Source of the DNA: Sphingobium lactosutens DS20
Lineage (GTDB): Bacteria; Pseudomonadota; Alphaproteobacteria; Sphingomonadales; Sphingomonadaceae
Assembly: GCF_000445105.1 (NCBI RefSeq)
Contig: NZ_ATDP01000076.1
Span: 29,178 to 93,177 of the forward strand
Reading direction: 5' to 3'
DNA length: 64,000 bases
Shown: positions 34,676-43,430 of the stretch, one piece after another
How the letters are laid out: each line of letters begins with the position of its first letter
How positions within the stretch are numbered: position 1 is the stretch's first letter
Notes under the pieces: model-generated
Database searches by the model: none
What the model was told of the DNA's origin: nothing
What the model saw: only the letters and a program-made list of their open reading frames with translations
Position numbers and translations under genes: made by a program

Positions 34676-36853
34676 TTAGAGTTCGTTGTCCATCAGGGCG
34701 GGGAAGAAGCCTTCATGGGCTTTGCGCAGCGTGTCGAGGGCGACGCCCGCGACACTGTCGCCGGCGACAGTGCCGATCCGCGTCGCGCCGGGGATGGCGG
34801 CGCTGGCGGGGGCCGTGACGACATAGCGGGCCTGGTCTTCGCCAAAGGCCGAGGCGGTGGTGAGGGTGATGTCGAGCGCCATGCCCTTGTCGCCGGCGAG
34901 CGCCATTTCGGCGAGCGTGACGAGCAGGCCGCCATCGGAAATGTCGTGGACGGCGTTGACCGCGCCGGTCGCGACAAGCGCGCGCACGGCGTCGGCATTG
35001 GCGCGTTCGGCGGCGAGATCGACGACAGGCGCGTCGCCCGCTTCACGGCCCGCGACTTCGCGCAGCCAGATGGATTGGCCGAGATGCGTGCCTTCGCCGC
35101 CGATCAGCCAGACGGCGTCGCCTTCATTCTTGAAGGCGACGGTCGCCATGATGTCGACATTGGCGAGCAGGCCGATGCCGCCGATGGCCGGGGTGGGGAG
35201 GATGGCGGAGCCGCCGCCCGTCGCCTTCGATTCATTATAAAGGCTGACATTGCCCGACACGATCGGGAAATCGAGGGCGCGACAGGCGTCGCCCATGCCT
35301 TCCAGGCAACCGGTCAGCTGCGCCATGATTTCAGGCCGCTGCGGGTTGGCGAAGTTGAGGCAGTTGGTGACGGCGAGCGGGGTCGAGCCGACGGCCGACA
35401 GATTGCGATAGCATTCGGCGATCGCCTGCTTGCCGCCTTCATAAGGGTCGGCATAGCAATAGCGCGGCGTGCAGTCGGTGCTGATCGCGATGCCCTTTTG
35501 CGTGCCATGGACGCGCACCACGGCGGCGTCGCCGCCCGGGCGCTGGACCGTGTCGGCGCCGACCATATGGTCATATTGTTCCCAGATCCACCGGCGGCTG
35601 GCAATGTCGGGGCTGCCCATCAGGGTGACGAGGTCAGCGTCGATGTCGGCGCTTTCCGGCACGTCGCCGAGGGGTTCGACCTTGGCCCATGCCTTATAGT
35701 CGTCCTTCGGCATGGAGGGGCGATCATAGAGCGGGGCGTCGTCGGCCAGGGGCCCAAGCGGGATGTCGCAGACGATCTCGCCCTTATGCTCCAGCACCAT
35801 GCGGCCGGTGTCGGTGACATGGCCGATGACGGCGAAGTCCAGCTCCCATTTGCGGAAGATGGCTTCGGCGAAGGCTTCGCGGCCGGGCTTCAAGACCATG
35901 AGCATCCGCTCCTGGCTTTCCGACAGCATCATTTCATAGGTCGTCATGCCGGTTTCGCGCTGGGGCACGTCATCCATCTTGAGGTGGATGCCAACGCCGC
36001 CCTTGGACGCCATTTCGACGCTGGAGGAGGTAAGGCCGGCCGCGCCCATGTCCTGAATGGCGACGATCGCGTCGGACGCCATGAGTTCCAGGCACGCTTC
36101 GATCAGCAGCTTTTCGGTGAAGGGGTCGCCGACCTGCACGGTGGGGCGCTTTTCCTCGCTGTCCTCGCCGAAATCGGCCGAGGCCATGGTCGCGCCATGG
36201 ATGCCGTCACGGCCGGTCTTGGACCCAACATAGACGATCGGGTTGCCGACGCCGCTGGCGGCCGAATAGAAGATCTTGTCGGTGTCGGCGACGCCCACGG
36301 TCATCGCGTTGACCAGGATATTGCCGTCATAGGCGCTGTGGAAATTCACTTCGCCGCCCACGGTCGGCACGCCGACGCAATTGCCATAGCCGCCAATGCC
36401 ATGGACGACGCCGGCGATGAGATGCTTCATCTTGGGGTGGTCGGGCCGGCCGAAGCGCAGCGCGTTCATGTTGGCGACCGGTCGCGCGCCCATGGTGAAC
36501 ACGTCGCGCAAGATGCCGCCCACGCCCGTCGCCGCGCCCTGATAGGGTTCGATATAGCTGGGGTGATTATGGCTTTCCATCTTGAAGATGGCGGCCTGGC
36601 CATCGCCGATATCGACGACGCCGGCATTTTCGCCCGGTCCGCAAATCACCTGCGGGCCTTTGGTCGGCAGCTTCATCAGGTGGATCTTGGAGCTTTTATA
36701 GCTGCAATGTTCCGACCACATCACCGAGAAGATGCCGAGTTCGGTCAGGTTCGGCTCGCGGCCGATCGCCTTTAACACGCGGTCATATTCTTCCGGGCTG
36801 AGGCCATGTTCGGCGACGACTTCCGGGGTGATCTGGGTGGCGGTGCTGGACAT
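34676..36853 (-). CDS. purL: Phosphoribosylformylglycinamidine synthase subunit PurL
   Basis: A 725-residue small-type PurL of the PurLQS complex, which converts FGAR to FGAM with ATP and ammonia in purine synthesis. Landmarks are [13 protein letters not shown], the [13 protein letters not shown] active-site histidine, the [24 protein letters not shown] nucleotide loop and QDMGAAGL, and a second ATP-grasp-like half with GGEGTHLG and [15 protein letters not shown]. Full length. The antisense strand also carries a long open frame, which is a composition artefact. Confidence 0.96.
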   Translation of the reverse strand: MSSTATQITPEVVAEHGLSPEEYDRVLKAIGREPNLTELGIFSVMWSEHCSYKSSKIHLMKLPTKGPQVICGPGENAGVVDIGDGQAAIFKMESHNHPSYIEPYQGAATGVGGILRDVFTMGARPVANMNALRFGRPDHPKMKHLIAGVVHGIGGYGNCVGVPTVGGEVNFHSAYDGNILVNAMTVGVADTDKIFYSAASGVGNPIVYVGSKTGRDGIHGATMASADFGEDSEEKRPTVQVGDPFTEKLLIEACLELMASDAIVAIQDMGAAGLTSSSVEMASKGGVGIHLKMDDVPQRETGMTTYEMMLSESQERMLMVLKPGREAFAEAIFRKWELDFAVIGHVTDTGRMVLEHKGEIVCDIPLGPLADDAPLYDRPSMPKDDYKAWAKVEPLGDVPESADIDADLVTLMGSPDIASRRWIWEQYDHMVGADTVQRPGGDAAVVRVHGTQKGIAISTDCTPRYCYADPYEGGKQAIAECYRNLSAVGSTPLAVTNCLNFANPQRPEIMAQLTGCLEGMGDACRALDFPIVSGNVSLYNESKATGGGSAILPTPAIGGIGLLANVDIMATVAFKNEGDAVWLIGGEGTHLGQSIWLREVAGREAGDAPVVDLAAERANADAVRALVATGAVNAVHDISDGGLLVTLAEMALAGDKGMALDITLTTASAFGEDQARYVVTAPASAAIPGATRIGTVAGDSVAGVALDTLRKAHEGFFPALMDNEL

Positions 36854-36956
36854 GCCCGCGCCTTTAGCGAGGGCGTCGCGGATTCACAATGGCAAGGCGG
36901 CGCGGGGCGCATTTCATGCTAGGGGTGATGCGGATGACGCACGAAGGGGAACGCGC

Positions 36957-37391
36957 ATGACTGCATGGGACTGGATGATATTGCCGCTGCGGCGCTATGC
37001 GCGGTTCAGCGGGCGGGCGCGGCCGCGCGAATATTGGATGTTCGTGCTGTTCATCGTGCTGGCGATGTTCGCGCTGTCGATTCTGGAAACGGCGCTGGGC
37101 CTCGCTGTGACGGAGCGATGGGTGCAGACCGGACCATGGAGCGCGAGCGCGGTCTACCGCACCCATGGCGGACCGCTCACGGGCCTGTTCGCGCTCGGCA
37201 TCTTCATCCCGCATCTGGCGGTAATGGTGCGGCGGCTGCATGATACGGATCGCAGCGGATGGTGGCTGCTGCTGGCTTTGCTCCCGATACTGGGTGGGCT
37301 GGTGCTGCTCATCTTCTTCATCATCGGCGGCACGCGCGGGCCGAATCGCTTTGGCCCAGACCCGGTCGAAGTGGGCGAGCGGCCCGCATAA
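36957..37391 (+). CDS. DUF805 membrane protein
   Basis: A 144-residue DUF805 (YhaH-like) inner-membrane protein with four membrane segments. The family start RYARFSGRARPREYWMFVL, VMVRRLHDTDRSGWW between helices and the terminal GTRGPNRFGPDP are all present. AAGGGGA precedes ATG 36957, giving a shorter product than the full open frame. Function unknown; often near transporters or envelope genes. Confidence 0.87.
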   Translation: MTAWDWMILPLRRYARFSGRARPREYWMFVLFIVLAMFALSILETALGLAVTERWVQTGPWSASAVYRTHGGPLTGLFALGIFIPHLAVMVRRLHDTDRSGWWLLLALLPILGGLVLLIFFIIGGTRGPNRFGPDPVEVGERPA

Positions 37392-37417
37392 GGCCAGGCA
37401 ACGCCGGACAAGGAAAA

Positions 37418-37443
37418 GGCCGGCCTCTTGCGAGGACCGGCCC
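37418..37443. terminator. Bidirectional hairpin between DUF805 and lipoprotein
   Basis: GGCCGGCCTC and GAGGACCGGCC arms with a TTGC loop; one base-pair irregularity. A-rich sequence on the left side gives a T-run for the leftward gene. Confidence 0.7.
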
Positions 37444-37473
37444 TGAAATTTTCAGACGAAAAGCGTCCGTCGA

Positions 37474-37857
37474 TCAGACGTGGCAGCTCTGCGCGCTCTT
37501 GCCGGGGACGGTGATCTTCACCTCGTCGCCCTGGCCCGACACTTCATAGCCGCCTTCGGCGGTGAAGGCCTGGCCCGCTTCGGCCGCCTTCAGCTGGGTC
37601 GGCTCGCCGCCCTTCTTCGTACGGAAATTGGCGGTCTTGTCGTCGGTCATGAAGTCGACGAAATAAAGGCTGTTGTCCTTGCAGCGATACTGCTTGGTCG
37701 CCTTGACCGAAGGCGGCAGTTCGACCGGTGCGGCGTTGGCGAGCTGGTCAGCCATCGGGTCGGCGGGGCCGCCCACGACTTCGGGTTCGTCATTCTTGTT
37801 GCAGGCCGACAGCAGGGCGACGCCGGCCAAGGCGATCATGGGGAGATGAAGTTTCAT
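37474..37857 (-). CDS. Lipoprotein with MliC-like C-terminal domain
   Basis: A 127-residue outer-membrane or periplasmic lipoprotein. The lipobox LLSAC places the lipidated Cys at residue 19. A Pro/Ala linker follows to about residue 52. The C-terminal segment KQYRCKDNSLYFVDF, the long GGYEVSGQGDEV strand and a terminal Cys (SCHV) recall the MliC/PliC lysozyme-inhibitor fold, with two cysteines able to pair. AAGGA precedes the ATG. The lysozyme-inhibitor reading is a moderate guess. Confidence 0.7.
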   Translation of the reverse strand: MKLHLPMIALAGVALLSACNKNDEPEVVGGPADPMADQLANAAPVELPPSVKATKQYRCKDNSLYFVDFMTDDKTANFRTKKGGEPTQLKAAEAGQAFTAEGGYEVSGQGDEVKITVPGKSAQSCHV

Positions 37858-38036
37858 AGCGATCCTTTTATGTGCATGTGCAACATGTCCCGTCAACGCA
37901 AAAGCGCGGGATAACCGCCATGTCCCCTGAAATGACGTCATGACGCGATGATGACAACGATGTCGAAAGCGCCGCCGGGCTGGACAGGAGGCGCTGCGCA
38001 CTTGACCGGGGCGTTGGGCGCGGCCAATGCAGGGCC

Positions 38037-38288
38037 ATGGCTGAGGAAATGTCCCCCGATCCGTCGTCTTTGTCCTTCGAGGACGCCCTGCGCGCGCTGG
38101 AGCAGATTGTGCGCCGGCTGGAAAGCGGGGACGTGCCGCTGGACGAATCGATCGCGCTTTATGCCAAGGGCGAGGAATTGCGCAAACGCTGCGCCGACCG
38201 GTTGCAGGCGGCCGAAGCGCGCATCGCCAAGCTGACGCTCGACGCCAATGGCGCGGTGACCGGCGCCCAGCCCTTTGGCACGGACTGA
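38037..38288 (+). CDS. xseB: Exodeoxyribonuclease VII small subunit
   Basis: An 83-residue all-helical subunit that with XseA degrades single-stranded DNA. SFEDALRALEQIVRRLESGDVPLDESIALYAKGEEL is the complete family signature. It is directly before ispA, the conserved xseB-ispA arrangement. Confidence 0.94.
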   Translation: MAEEMSPDPSSLSFEDALRALEQIVRRLESGDVPLDESIALYAKGEELRKRCADRLQAAEARIAKLTLDANGAVTGAQPFGTD

Positions 38289-38293
38289 GGTTG

Positions 38294-39202
38294 ATGACCG
38301 AAGGCGGGGGCGCGGTCACGGACATGCTGGCGCGGGCGCGCGATGTTGCAGCGCAGATCGACAGGGGCTTCGACCGCTTGCTGGCCGTGCCCGACGATGC
38401 GCGCGCGCGGCTGTATGAAGCGATGCGCCATGCCGCGATCGGCGGGGGCAAGCGATTGCGCCCGTTGCTGGTGCAGGCGGCGTGCGACCTGTTCCACATT
38501 TCGCGCGAATCGGCGTTGCGGGTCGGCCTGGCGATCGAATGCATCCATGTCTATTCGCTGATCCATGACGATTTGCCGGCGATGGACGATGATGACATGC
38601 GCCGGGGCAAGCCCACGGTGCACAAGGCGTTTGACGAGGCGACGGCGATCCTGGCGGGCGATTGCCTGCACGACCTGGCGTTCGAGGTGCTGGCGGACGA
38701 GGAAACGCATCCCGATCCGTTCGTGCGCATCGAACTGGTGAAGGCGCTGGCGACGTGCAGCGGGCCGGCGGGCATGGCCGGCGGGCAGATGATGGACCTG
38801 GAGGCGGAGCGCACGCGGTTCGACCTGGCGACGGTCACGCGGTTGCAGAACCTCAAGACCGGGGCGCTCATCTGTTTCTGCGTCGAGGCCGCGGCGATCA
38901 TGGCGCGCCTGCCGCAGGAGGCGCGCACCGGCCTGCATGGCTATGCCCGCGACATTGGCCTGGCGTTCCAGATTGCCGACGATCTGCTGGACGTGGAGGG
39001 CGATGCGGCGCTGGCGGGCAAGGCGCTGGCCAAGGATGCGGCGGCGGGCAAGGAAACCTTCGTATCGCTGCTGGGCGTGGAGGCCGCGCGCGAACGGGCG
39101 CATATGCTGGTCGACCAGGCGAAGGATCATCTGCGCACCCATGGCGCGGAGGCCGACCTGCTGCGCGCGATTGCCGACTATATCGTGGAAAGGGACCGCT
39201 AA
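38294..39202 (+). CDS. ispA: Farnesyl diphosphate synthase
   Basis: A 302-residue trans-polyprenyl synthase that makes C15 farnesyl diphosphate from IPP and DMAPP. The first aspartate-rich motif is DDLPAMDDDD near residues 92-101, followed by RRGKPTVH, and the second is DDLLD later. The ATG at 38294 is preferred over the TTG at 38291. Its place between xseB and coaD suggests a housekeeping operon. Confidence 0.94.
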   Translation: MTEGGGAVTDMLARARDVAAQIDRGFDRLLAVPDDARARLYEAMRHAAIGGGKRLRPLLVQAACDLFHISRESALRVGLAIECIHVYSLIHDDLPAMDDDDMRRGKPTVHKAFDEATAILAGDCLHDLAFEVLADEETHPDPFVRIELVKALATCSGPAGMAGGQMMDLEAERTRFDLATVTRLQNLKTGALICFCVEAAAIMARLPQEARTGLHGYARDIGLAFQIADDLLDVEGDAALAGKALAKDAAAGKETFVSLLGVEAARERAHMLVDQAKDHLRTHGAEADLLRAIADYIVERDR

Positions 39203-39206
39203 GCCC

Positions 39207-39719
39207 ATGAGCAAGCAGCGTATCGGCGTCTATCCCGGCACGTTCGACCCCATCACGCTGGGGCATATGGACATCATCCGGCGCGGCGCGAAGCTGGTCG
39301 ACCGGCTGGTCATCGGCGTCACCACCAATATCGCCAAGTCGCCGATGTTTTCCGACGAGGAACGGCTGGAGATGGTGCGGCGCGAATGTGCCGGCATCGA
39401 CAGCGACATTTGCGTGGTCGGGTTCAATTCGCTGCTGATGGACTTTGCCGAATCGCAGGGCGCCAGCGTCATCATTCGCGGGCTGCGCGCGGTCGCGGAC
39501 TTCGAATATGAATATCAGATGGCGGGCATGAACCAGCAGATCAACGGCCGGGTCGAAACCGTATTCCTGATGGCGGACGTGTCGTTGCAGCCGATCGCAT
39601 CGCGGCTGGTCAAGGAAATCGCGCTCTATGGCGGGCCGATCCACAAATTCGTCAGCCCGTGCGTGCGCGAGGAAGTCGAGGCGCGGGTGGCGCGGATCGG
39701 ACGCAAGGGCGAGGGCTGA
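39207..39719 (+). CDS. coaD: Pantetheine-phosphate adenylyltransferase
   Basis: A 170-residue enzyme transferring AMP to 4'-phosphopantetheine, the fourth step of coenzyme A synthesis. GTFDPITLGHMDII is the nucleotidyltransferase-superfamily T-x-G-H motif (residues 11-23), and the IIRGLRAVADFEYE segment is conserved. Full length. Confidence 0.96.
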   Translation: MSKQRIGVYPGTFDPITLGHMDIIRRGAKLVDRLVIGVTTNIAKSPMFSDEERLEMVRRECAGIDSDICVVGFNSLLMDFAESQGASVIIRGLRAVADFEYEYQMAGMNQQINGRVETVFLMADVSLQPIASRLVKEIALYGGPIHKFVSPCVREEVEARVARIGRKGEG

Positions 39720-39838
39720 GGCGGCTGCCCCCGGCGTCGTTTCAGCCTGGGTTCAGTTGCCAATCGCGATCAGCGCGCTATCAGGGCGGGGAATGACGGC
39801 CCCGTTGTCGGCTCACAGGATCAAGGAAGTTCTGCCTC

Positions 39839-40588
39839 ATGCGTTTCACTTGCGCGCTCAAGACCATGGCGATCACACTCGCCCTGACCGCGTCCGGCGT
39901 GGCCTTTGCCCAGGGCGGCGGCGGTGGCGGCCAGGGCGAGGATTTCAAGAAGGCCGAAACCGCCGCGCGCGCGCAGGAAAATGCCAAGTCGCTGGAAGAT
40001 TCGGGCACGCCGCAATTGCCGCCCGCGACAGTGCCGGTCGACCCGCAAAATGTGTGGGACCTGGACCTGTCGAGCGGCGGGCGAGTGCGCATCCAGCTGC
40101 GCCCCGATATCGCGCCCAACCATGTCGAGCGGATCAAGACGCTGACGCGGGAGGGTTTCTACAATGGCCTGAAATTCCATCGCGTCATCCCCGGCTTCAT
40201 GGCGCAGGGCGGCGACCCCAAGGGCGATGGCACCGGCGGATCGCAGCTGCCGGACCTGAAGGCCGAATTCAACCCGATGCCGCATCTGCGCGGCACCGTG
40301 TCGATGGCGCGCGCCCAGAGCGAGGATAGCGCCAACAGCCAGTTCTTCATCGTGCTGCTGCCGCGCATGCAACTGGACAAGAAATATACCGTCTTCGGCC
40401 GGGTGATCGAAGGCATGCAATATGTCGACGCCATCGCGCAGGGCGAGCCGCCGGCCAATCCGACGGTGATCTTGCAGGCCTCGATCGAGAGCGATGGCAA
40501 GCCGCCGGTGACGGCCCCGGTCGCGCCTACCGCCCCGGCCGCGCCCGACGCGTTGCCATCCGGCCCGCTGACGCCGCCGGCGCAATAA
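39839..40588 (+). CDS. Secreted cyclophilin-type peptidyl-prolyl isomerase
   Basis: A 249-residue PPIase with a signal peptide ending at residue 24 (VAFAQGG) then a short glycine linker and a cyclophilin domain of about 60-225. FHRVIPGFMAQGGDPKGDGTGG and NSQFFIVL are family motifs. A Pro/Ala tail closes the protein. It should assist folding of exported proteins in the periplasm. It starts shortly after coaD. Confidence 0.92.
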   Translation: MRFTCALKTMAITLALTASGVAFAQGGGGGGQGEDFKKAETAARAQENAKSLEDSGTPQLPPATVPVDPQNVWDLDLSSGGRVRIQLRPDIAPNHVERIKTLTREGFYNGLKFHRVIPGFMAQGGDPKGDGTGGSQLPDLKAEFNPMPHLRGTVSMARAQSEDSANSQFFIVLLPRMQLDKKYTVFGRVIEGMQYVDAIAQGEPPANPTVILQASIESDGKPPVTAPVAPTAPAAPDALPSGPLTPPAQ

Positions 40589-40615
40589 GCGGCGATCGCG
40601 CCTGAAAGCGTTTCC

Positions 40616-41650
40616 ATGCGCGTAGACCTGTTCGATTTCGATTTGCCGCCGGAAAATATCGCGCTTCGGCCCGCGTCGCCGCGCGATTCGGCGCGGCTGC
40701 TGGTCGCGGCGGGAGCGAGCGGCGTTGACGATCGCATCGTGCGCGACCTGCCGTCGCTGTTGCGGGCGGGCGACATGCTGGTGTTCAACGATACGCGGGT
40801 GATCCCGGCGCAGCTGGAAGGGCGCAGGGGCGAGGCGCGCATCGGCGCGACGCTGCACAAGCGCCTGGGGCTGCGGCACTGGCAGGCCTTTTTGCGCAAC
40901 GCCAAGCGGGTGCGGGACGGCGACCGGATCGATTTTGGCGCTGGCGTGACCGCGATTGCGGGCGCGCGTGACGCCGAAGGCGGCGTGACGCTGGACTTCG
41001 AAGGCGAGGAGCCGGTCGAAATCCTGCTGGAGCGTGCCGGGACCATGCCCTTGCCGCCCTATATCGCCAGCAAGCGGCCGACCGACGAGCAGGATCGCAG
41101 CGATTACCAGACGATGTTCGCGCGCGAAGATGGCGCGGTGGCGGCCCCGACCGCGGCCCTGCATTTCACGCCCGAACTGATGGACGCAATCGCGGCGGCG
41201 GGCGTGCTGACGCAGACACTGACGCTGCATGTCGGGGCGGGGACATTCCTGCCGGTCAAGGCGGAGGATACCCAGGACCATCGCATGCATGCCGAATGGG
41301 GCCGGATCGATGCCGAGGCTGCTGATCGGATGAATGCCGCGCGCGCTGCGGGTGGCCGGGTGATCGCGGTGGGCACAACGTCGCTGCGGCTGCTGGAAAG
41401 CGCGGCGGGGGAGGATGGAGTGATCCGCCCCTTTGCCGACGAAACGCGCATCTTCATCACGCCGGGCTATCGCTTCCGGGCGGTCGACGGGCTGATGACC
41501 AATTTCCACCTGCCCAAATCGACCCTGTTCATGCTGGTTAGTGCGCTGATGGGGCGCGAGCGGATGCAGGGCATCTATGCCCATGCGATCGCGCAGGGCT
41601 ATCGCTTCTACAGCTATGGCGATTCGAGCCTGTTGCTGCCGCACGAGTGA
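40616..41650 (+). CDS. queA: tRNA preQ1(34) S-adenosylmethionine ribosyltransferase-isomerase
   Basis: A 344-residue enzyme that adds the cyclopentene-diol precursor from SAM to preQ1 in tRNA, the penultimate step of queuosine synthesis. Landmarks are [23 protein letters not shown] at the start, [36 protein letters not shown] ([12 protein letters not shown]) and [16 protein letters not shown]. Full length. Confidence 0.96.
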   Translation: MRVDLFDFDLPPENIALRPASPRDSARLLVAAGASGVDDRIVRDLPSLLRAGDMLVFNDTRVIPAQLEGRRGEARIGATLHKRLGLRHWQAFLRNAKRVRDGDRIDFGAGVTAIAGARDAEGGVTLDFEGEEPVEILLERAGTMPLPPYIASKRPTDEQDRSDYQTMFAREDGAVAAPTAALHFTPELMDAIAAAGVLTQTLTLHVGAGTFLPVKAEDTQDHRMHAEWGRIDAEAADRMNAARAAGGRVIAVGTTSLRLLESAAGEDGVIRPFADETRIFITPGYRFRAVDGLMTNFHLPKSTLFMLVSALMGRERMQGIYAHAIAQGYRFYSYGDSSLLLPHE

Positions 41651-41694
41651 CCGATCGGCCGGCGGGCCATCTTCTGCATATCGCCAAGAATTGC

Positions 41695-41756
41695 TGACAG
41701 TCCTGTCATGCAGGCGCGAGCCAAGTTGGTACCAAGGTCATTAAGTATATTTGACC
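41695..41756. promoter_or_regulatory. Cluster of palindromes upstream of LuxR-type regulator
   Basis: TGACAG-TC-CTGTCA (41695-41708), TTGGTACCAA (41726-41735), and a GGTCA/TGACC pair (41736-41740 and 41752-41756) lie within 62 bases. These are likely regulatory, since the gene downstream is a transcription factor. No cognate protein is identified. Confidence 0.45.
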
Positions 41757-41877
41757 AATCGCAAAGACGATGCGATATGCCTGCACAATATTGGAGCCGA
41801 TGGGGTCGGTTCCGGCAAGACGTTCGTGCCGCGGGGCGCAGGTGGCGCGAAGTCTTGAAGCAAAGGAGGGGTGGGCT

Positions 41878-42835
41878 TTGCAAGACAAGTCCGGAAACGA
41901 GCGCCTGTGGGCGGGCGGCTTTGCGCCCGCATGTGTCGAGGATCAGCCATCATCGGGAATTGCGCGATTGGCAAGCGTGCTGGAACGGCATCTGGCGCGA
42001 CGCGTCGTCGGGGCGCAGCCGAACGCCATGGCGGCGAACGCCATAACGGCGAATGGAAGCGCGACGGGTGAGCCGCGCGGCGTGAACCGGCTCTTTTTTG
42101 GTCGGTCCGCGCCTGACCCCATGGCAACGCCACATGGTTCACCGATGGAGGATGACGCGGATGCCTTGCTGTCGGGCGAGCATGAGGGAGCTGCGGAATT
42201 GGCGCTGCTCACCGACGCGTTCGAAGCGATCGGCCAGGGGCATGAGGCGTTGCAGGGGCTGGTCGACCTGACCTGCACCGGCATGTTCATTTTCGATACG
42301 GACGCGCATCTGGTCTTTGCCAATCGCTATGGCGAGCGGATGCTGGAGGGCAGCAGCGAATTGCAGGTCGGCGGCGGCAAACTGTCGGCCAGCCGCCCGG
42401 ACAATATGATGCGGATCAGCCAGCTCCCAGCTCTTTGCCCGCCTGAGCGGCGCGCAGGCGCCTGCGGTCGGCATGACGCGGATCGAGCGATTGGGCGCAT
42501 CGCCCTATGTCATGCTGCTCGCGCGCTGCCTGCTGGGATGCAATGAGGCGCTGGTCGCCTTTATCACCGATACGGAACAGCGCGCGACGGTCGCGGGGGA
42601 CATGCTGCGCGATCTTTACGGGCTGGGGCGCGCGGAAGCGGAAATCGCCACGGCCCTGGCGCGCGGGTTGGACCTGGACGCGATCGCGGAGCAGCGGTCG
42701 ACCAGCGTCGGCACCGTGCGGAACCAGGTGAAGGCGATCGCGGCGAAGATGGAGTGCACGCGGCAGGTCGACATCGTGCGCAAGATATTGTCGATCCCGA
42801 TCATCTGCTTGCCCGACGAAAAGGGGCGCGCGTAA
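41878..42835 (+). pseudogene. LuxR/CsgD-type regulator, frameshifted by a 7-bp duplication
   Basis: The sequence codes for a HTH_LuxR regulator, split in two frames. A TTG at 41878 with AAGGAGG eight bases upstream begins a 5' part with a flexible N-terminus and a PAS-like domain containing FIFDTDAHLVFANRYGERML. At 42420-42433 the seven bases CCAGCTC occur twice in tandem. Removing one copy joins the frames into a continuous ISQLFARLSGAQAPAVGMTR, giving about 316 residues ending in a LuxR helix-turn-helix (GLGRAEAEIATALARGLDL and STSVGTVRNQVKAIAAKM). As read, the protein is truncated, or a short HTH-only product starts at 42473. It stands directly upstream of csgF and could be the CsgD-like master regulator of this locus. 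Read error, fixed mutation and reversible slippage are not separable here. Confidence 0.82.
42420..42433 (+). repeat. 7-bp tandem duplication causing frameshift
   Basis: CCAGCTC at 42420-42426 and again at 42427-42433, without gap. A +7 insertion changes the frame by one and precisely explains the break in the regulator. Confidence 0.9.
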
Positions 42836-42928
42836 ATATTTGTCGGCCGGACTGCCCCAATGCGGAACAGTCGGACATATTTCGAACGGTATATACCAAA
42901 TGGGAGATGCGACTCACCCCGCAGGGGA

Positions 42929-42943
42929 TTAACGAAGCCTTAA
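42929..42943 (+). promoter_or_regulatory. CtrA-type box upstream of csgF
   Basis: TTAACGAAGCCTTAA is a perfect match to TTAA-N7-TTAA, the CtrA recognition motif of alphaproteobacteria. It lies 43 bases upstream of the csgF start. A GANTC methylation-type site lies at 42911-42915. A hairpin CCCC-GCA-GGGG precedes it. Confidence 0.65.
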
Positions 42944-42985
42944 TAACAGGGTCGAGTTACTTCATAGCCTTCGTGGGAGTGGGGC

Positions 42986-43408
42986 GTGCAAAGGTTAGTA
43001 GTCTCGACACTGGCACTGTTGTGCCTGGGGTATCCCTGTGCATCCGACGCACAGGATCTGGTCCATTCGCCGATCAGCCCGACCTTCGGGGGCAATCCGT
43101 TCAATTCGGCGCACATCCTGGGCACGGCCAACGCGCAGAATGATTATCGCGACCCGAAGACGGCGACATCGTCGTCGCAAGCCGATATTTTCGCGCGGCA
43201 ATTGCAGTCGCGCCTGTTGTCGGCGCTGTCTTCCCAGCTGGTCGACGCGATCTTCGGCGAAAACCCGCAGGAAAGCGGAACGATCAGCTTTGGCGGGCAG
43301 ACGATCGATTTCGTGCGCGGGCTGGAAGAGGTGACGATCAACATCTTCACCGAGGCGACGGGCGAAACCACGACCATCGTGGTGCCGACCTTCGTCGATG
43401 TGAACTGA
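42986..43408 (+). CDS. csgF: Curli assembly protein CsgF
   Basis: A 140-residue curli accessory protein. It has a signal peptide (1-22, ending SDAQD), then the family core: SPTFGGNPFNSAHILGTANAQN, a match to the CsgF N-terminal peptide that binds the CsgG pore, and a C-terminal half with TISFGGQTIDFVRG and TTTIVVPTF. It begins at GTG 42986 with GGGAG upstream and lies 22 bases before csgG. It should couple curlin secretion to nucleation at the outer membrane. Confidence 0.92.
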   Translation: MQRLVVSTLALLCLGYPCASDAQDLVHSPISPTFGGNPFNSAHILGTANAQNDYRDPKTATSSSQADIFARQLQSRLLSALSSQLVDAIFGENPQESGTISFGGQTIDFVRGLEEVTINIFTEATGETTTIVVPTFVDVN

Positions 43409-43430
43409 AGAAGGGGCGGGGGCTCTTTGC

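Noticed and set aside
34715..36775. 686-codon open frame antisense to purL
   Set aside because: It mirrors purL exactly; long antisense frames are expected at this GC content, and the peptide lacks any domain-like pattern.
39821..41644. 607-codon open frame antisense to the cyclophilin and queA
   Set aside because: It spans two unrelated real genes on the other strand, and its composition is typical of antisense translation.
42473..42835. A separate 120-codon HTH protein
   Set aside because: It begins at an internal methionine of the frameshifted regulator. A single regulator broken by a 7-bp duplication explains both frames better, though a short product could still be made.
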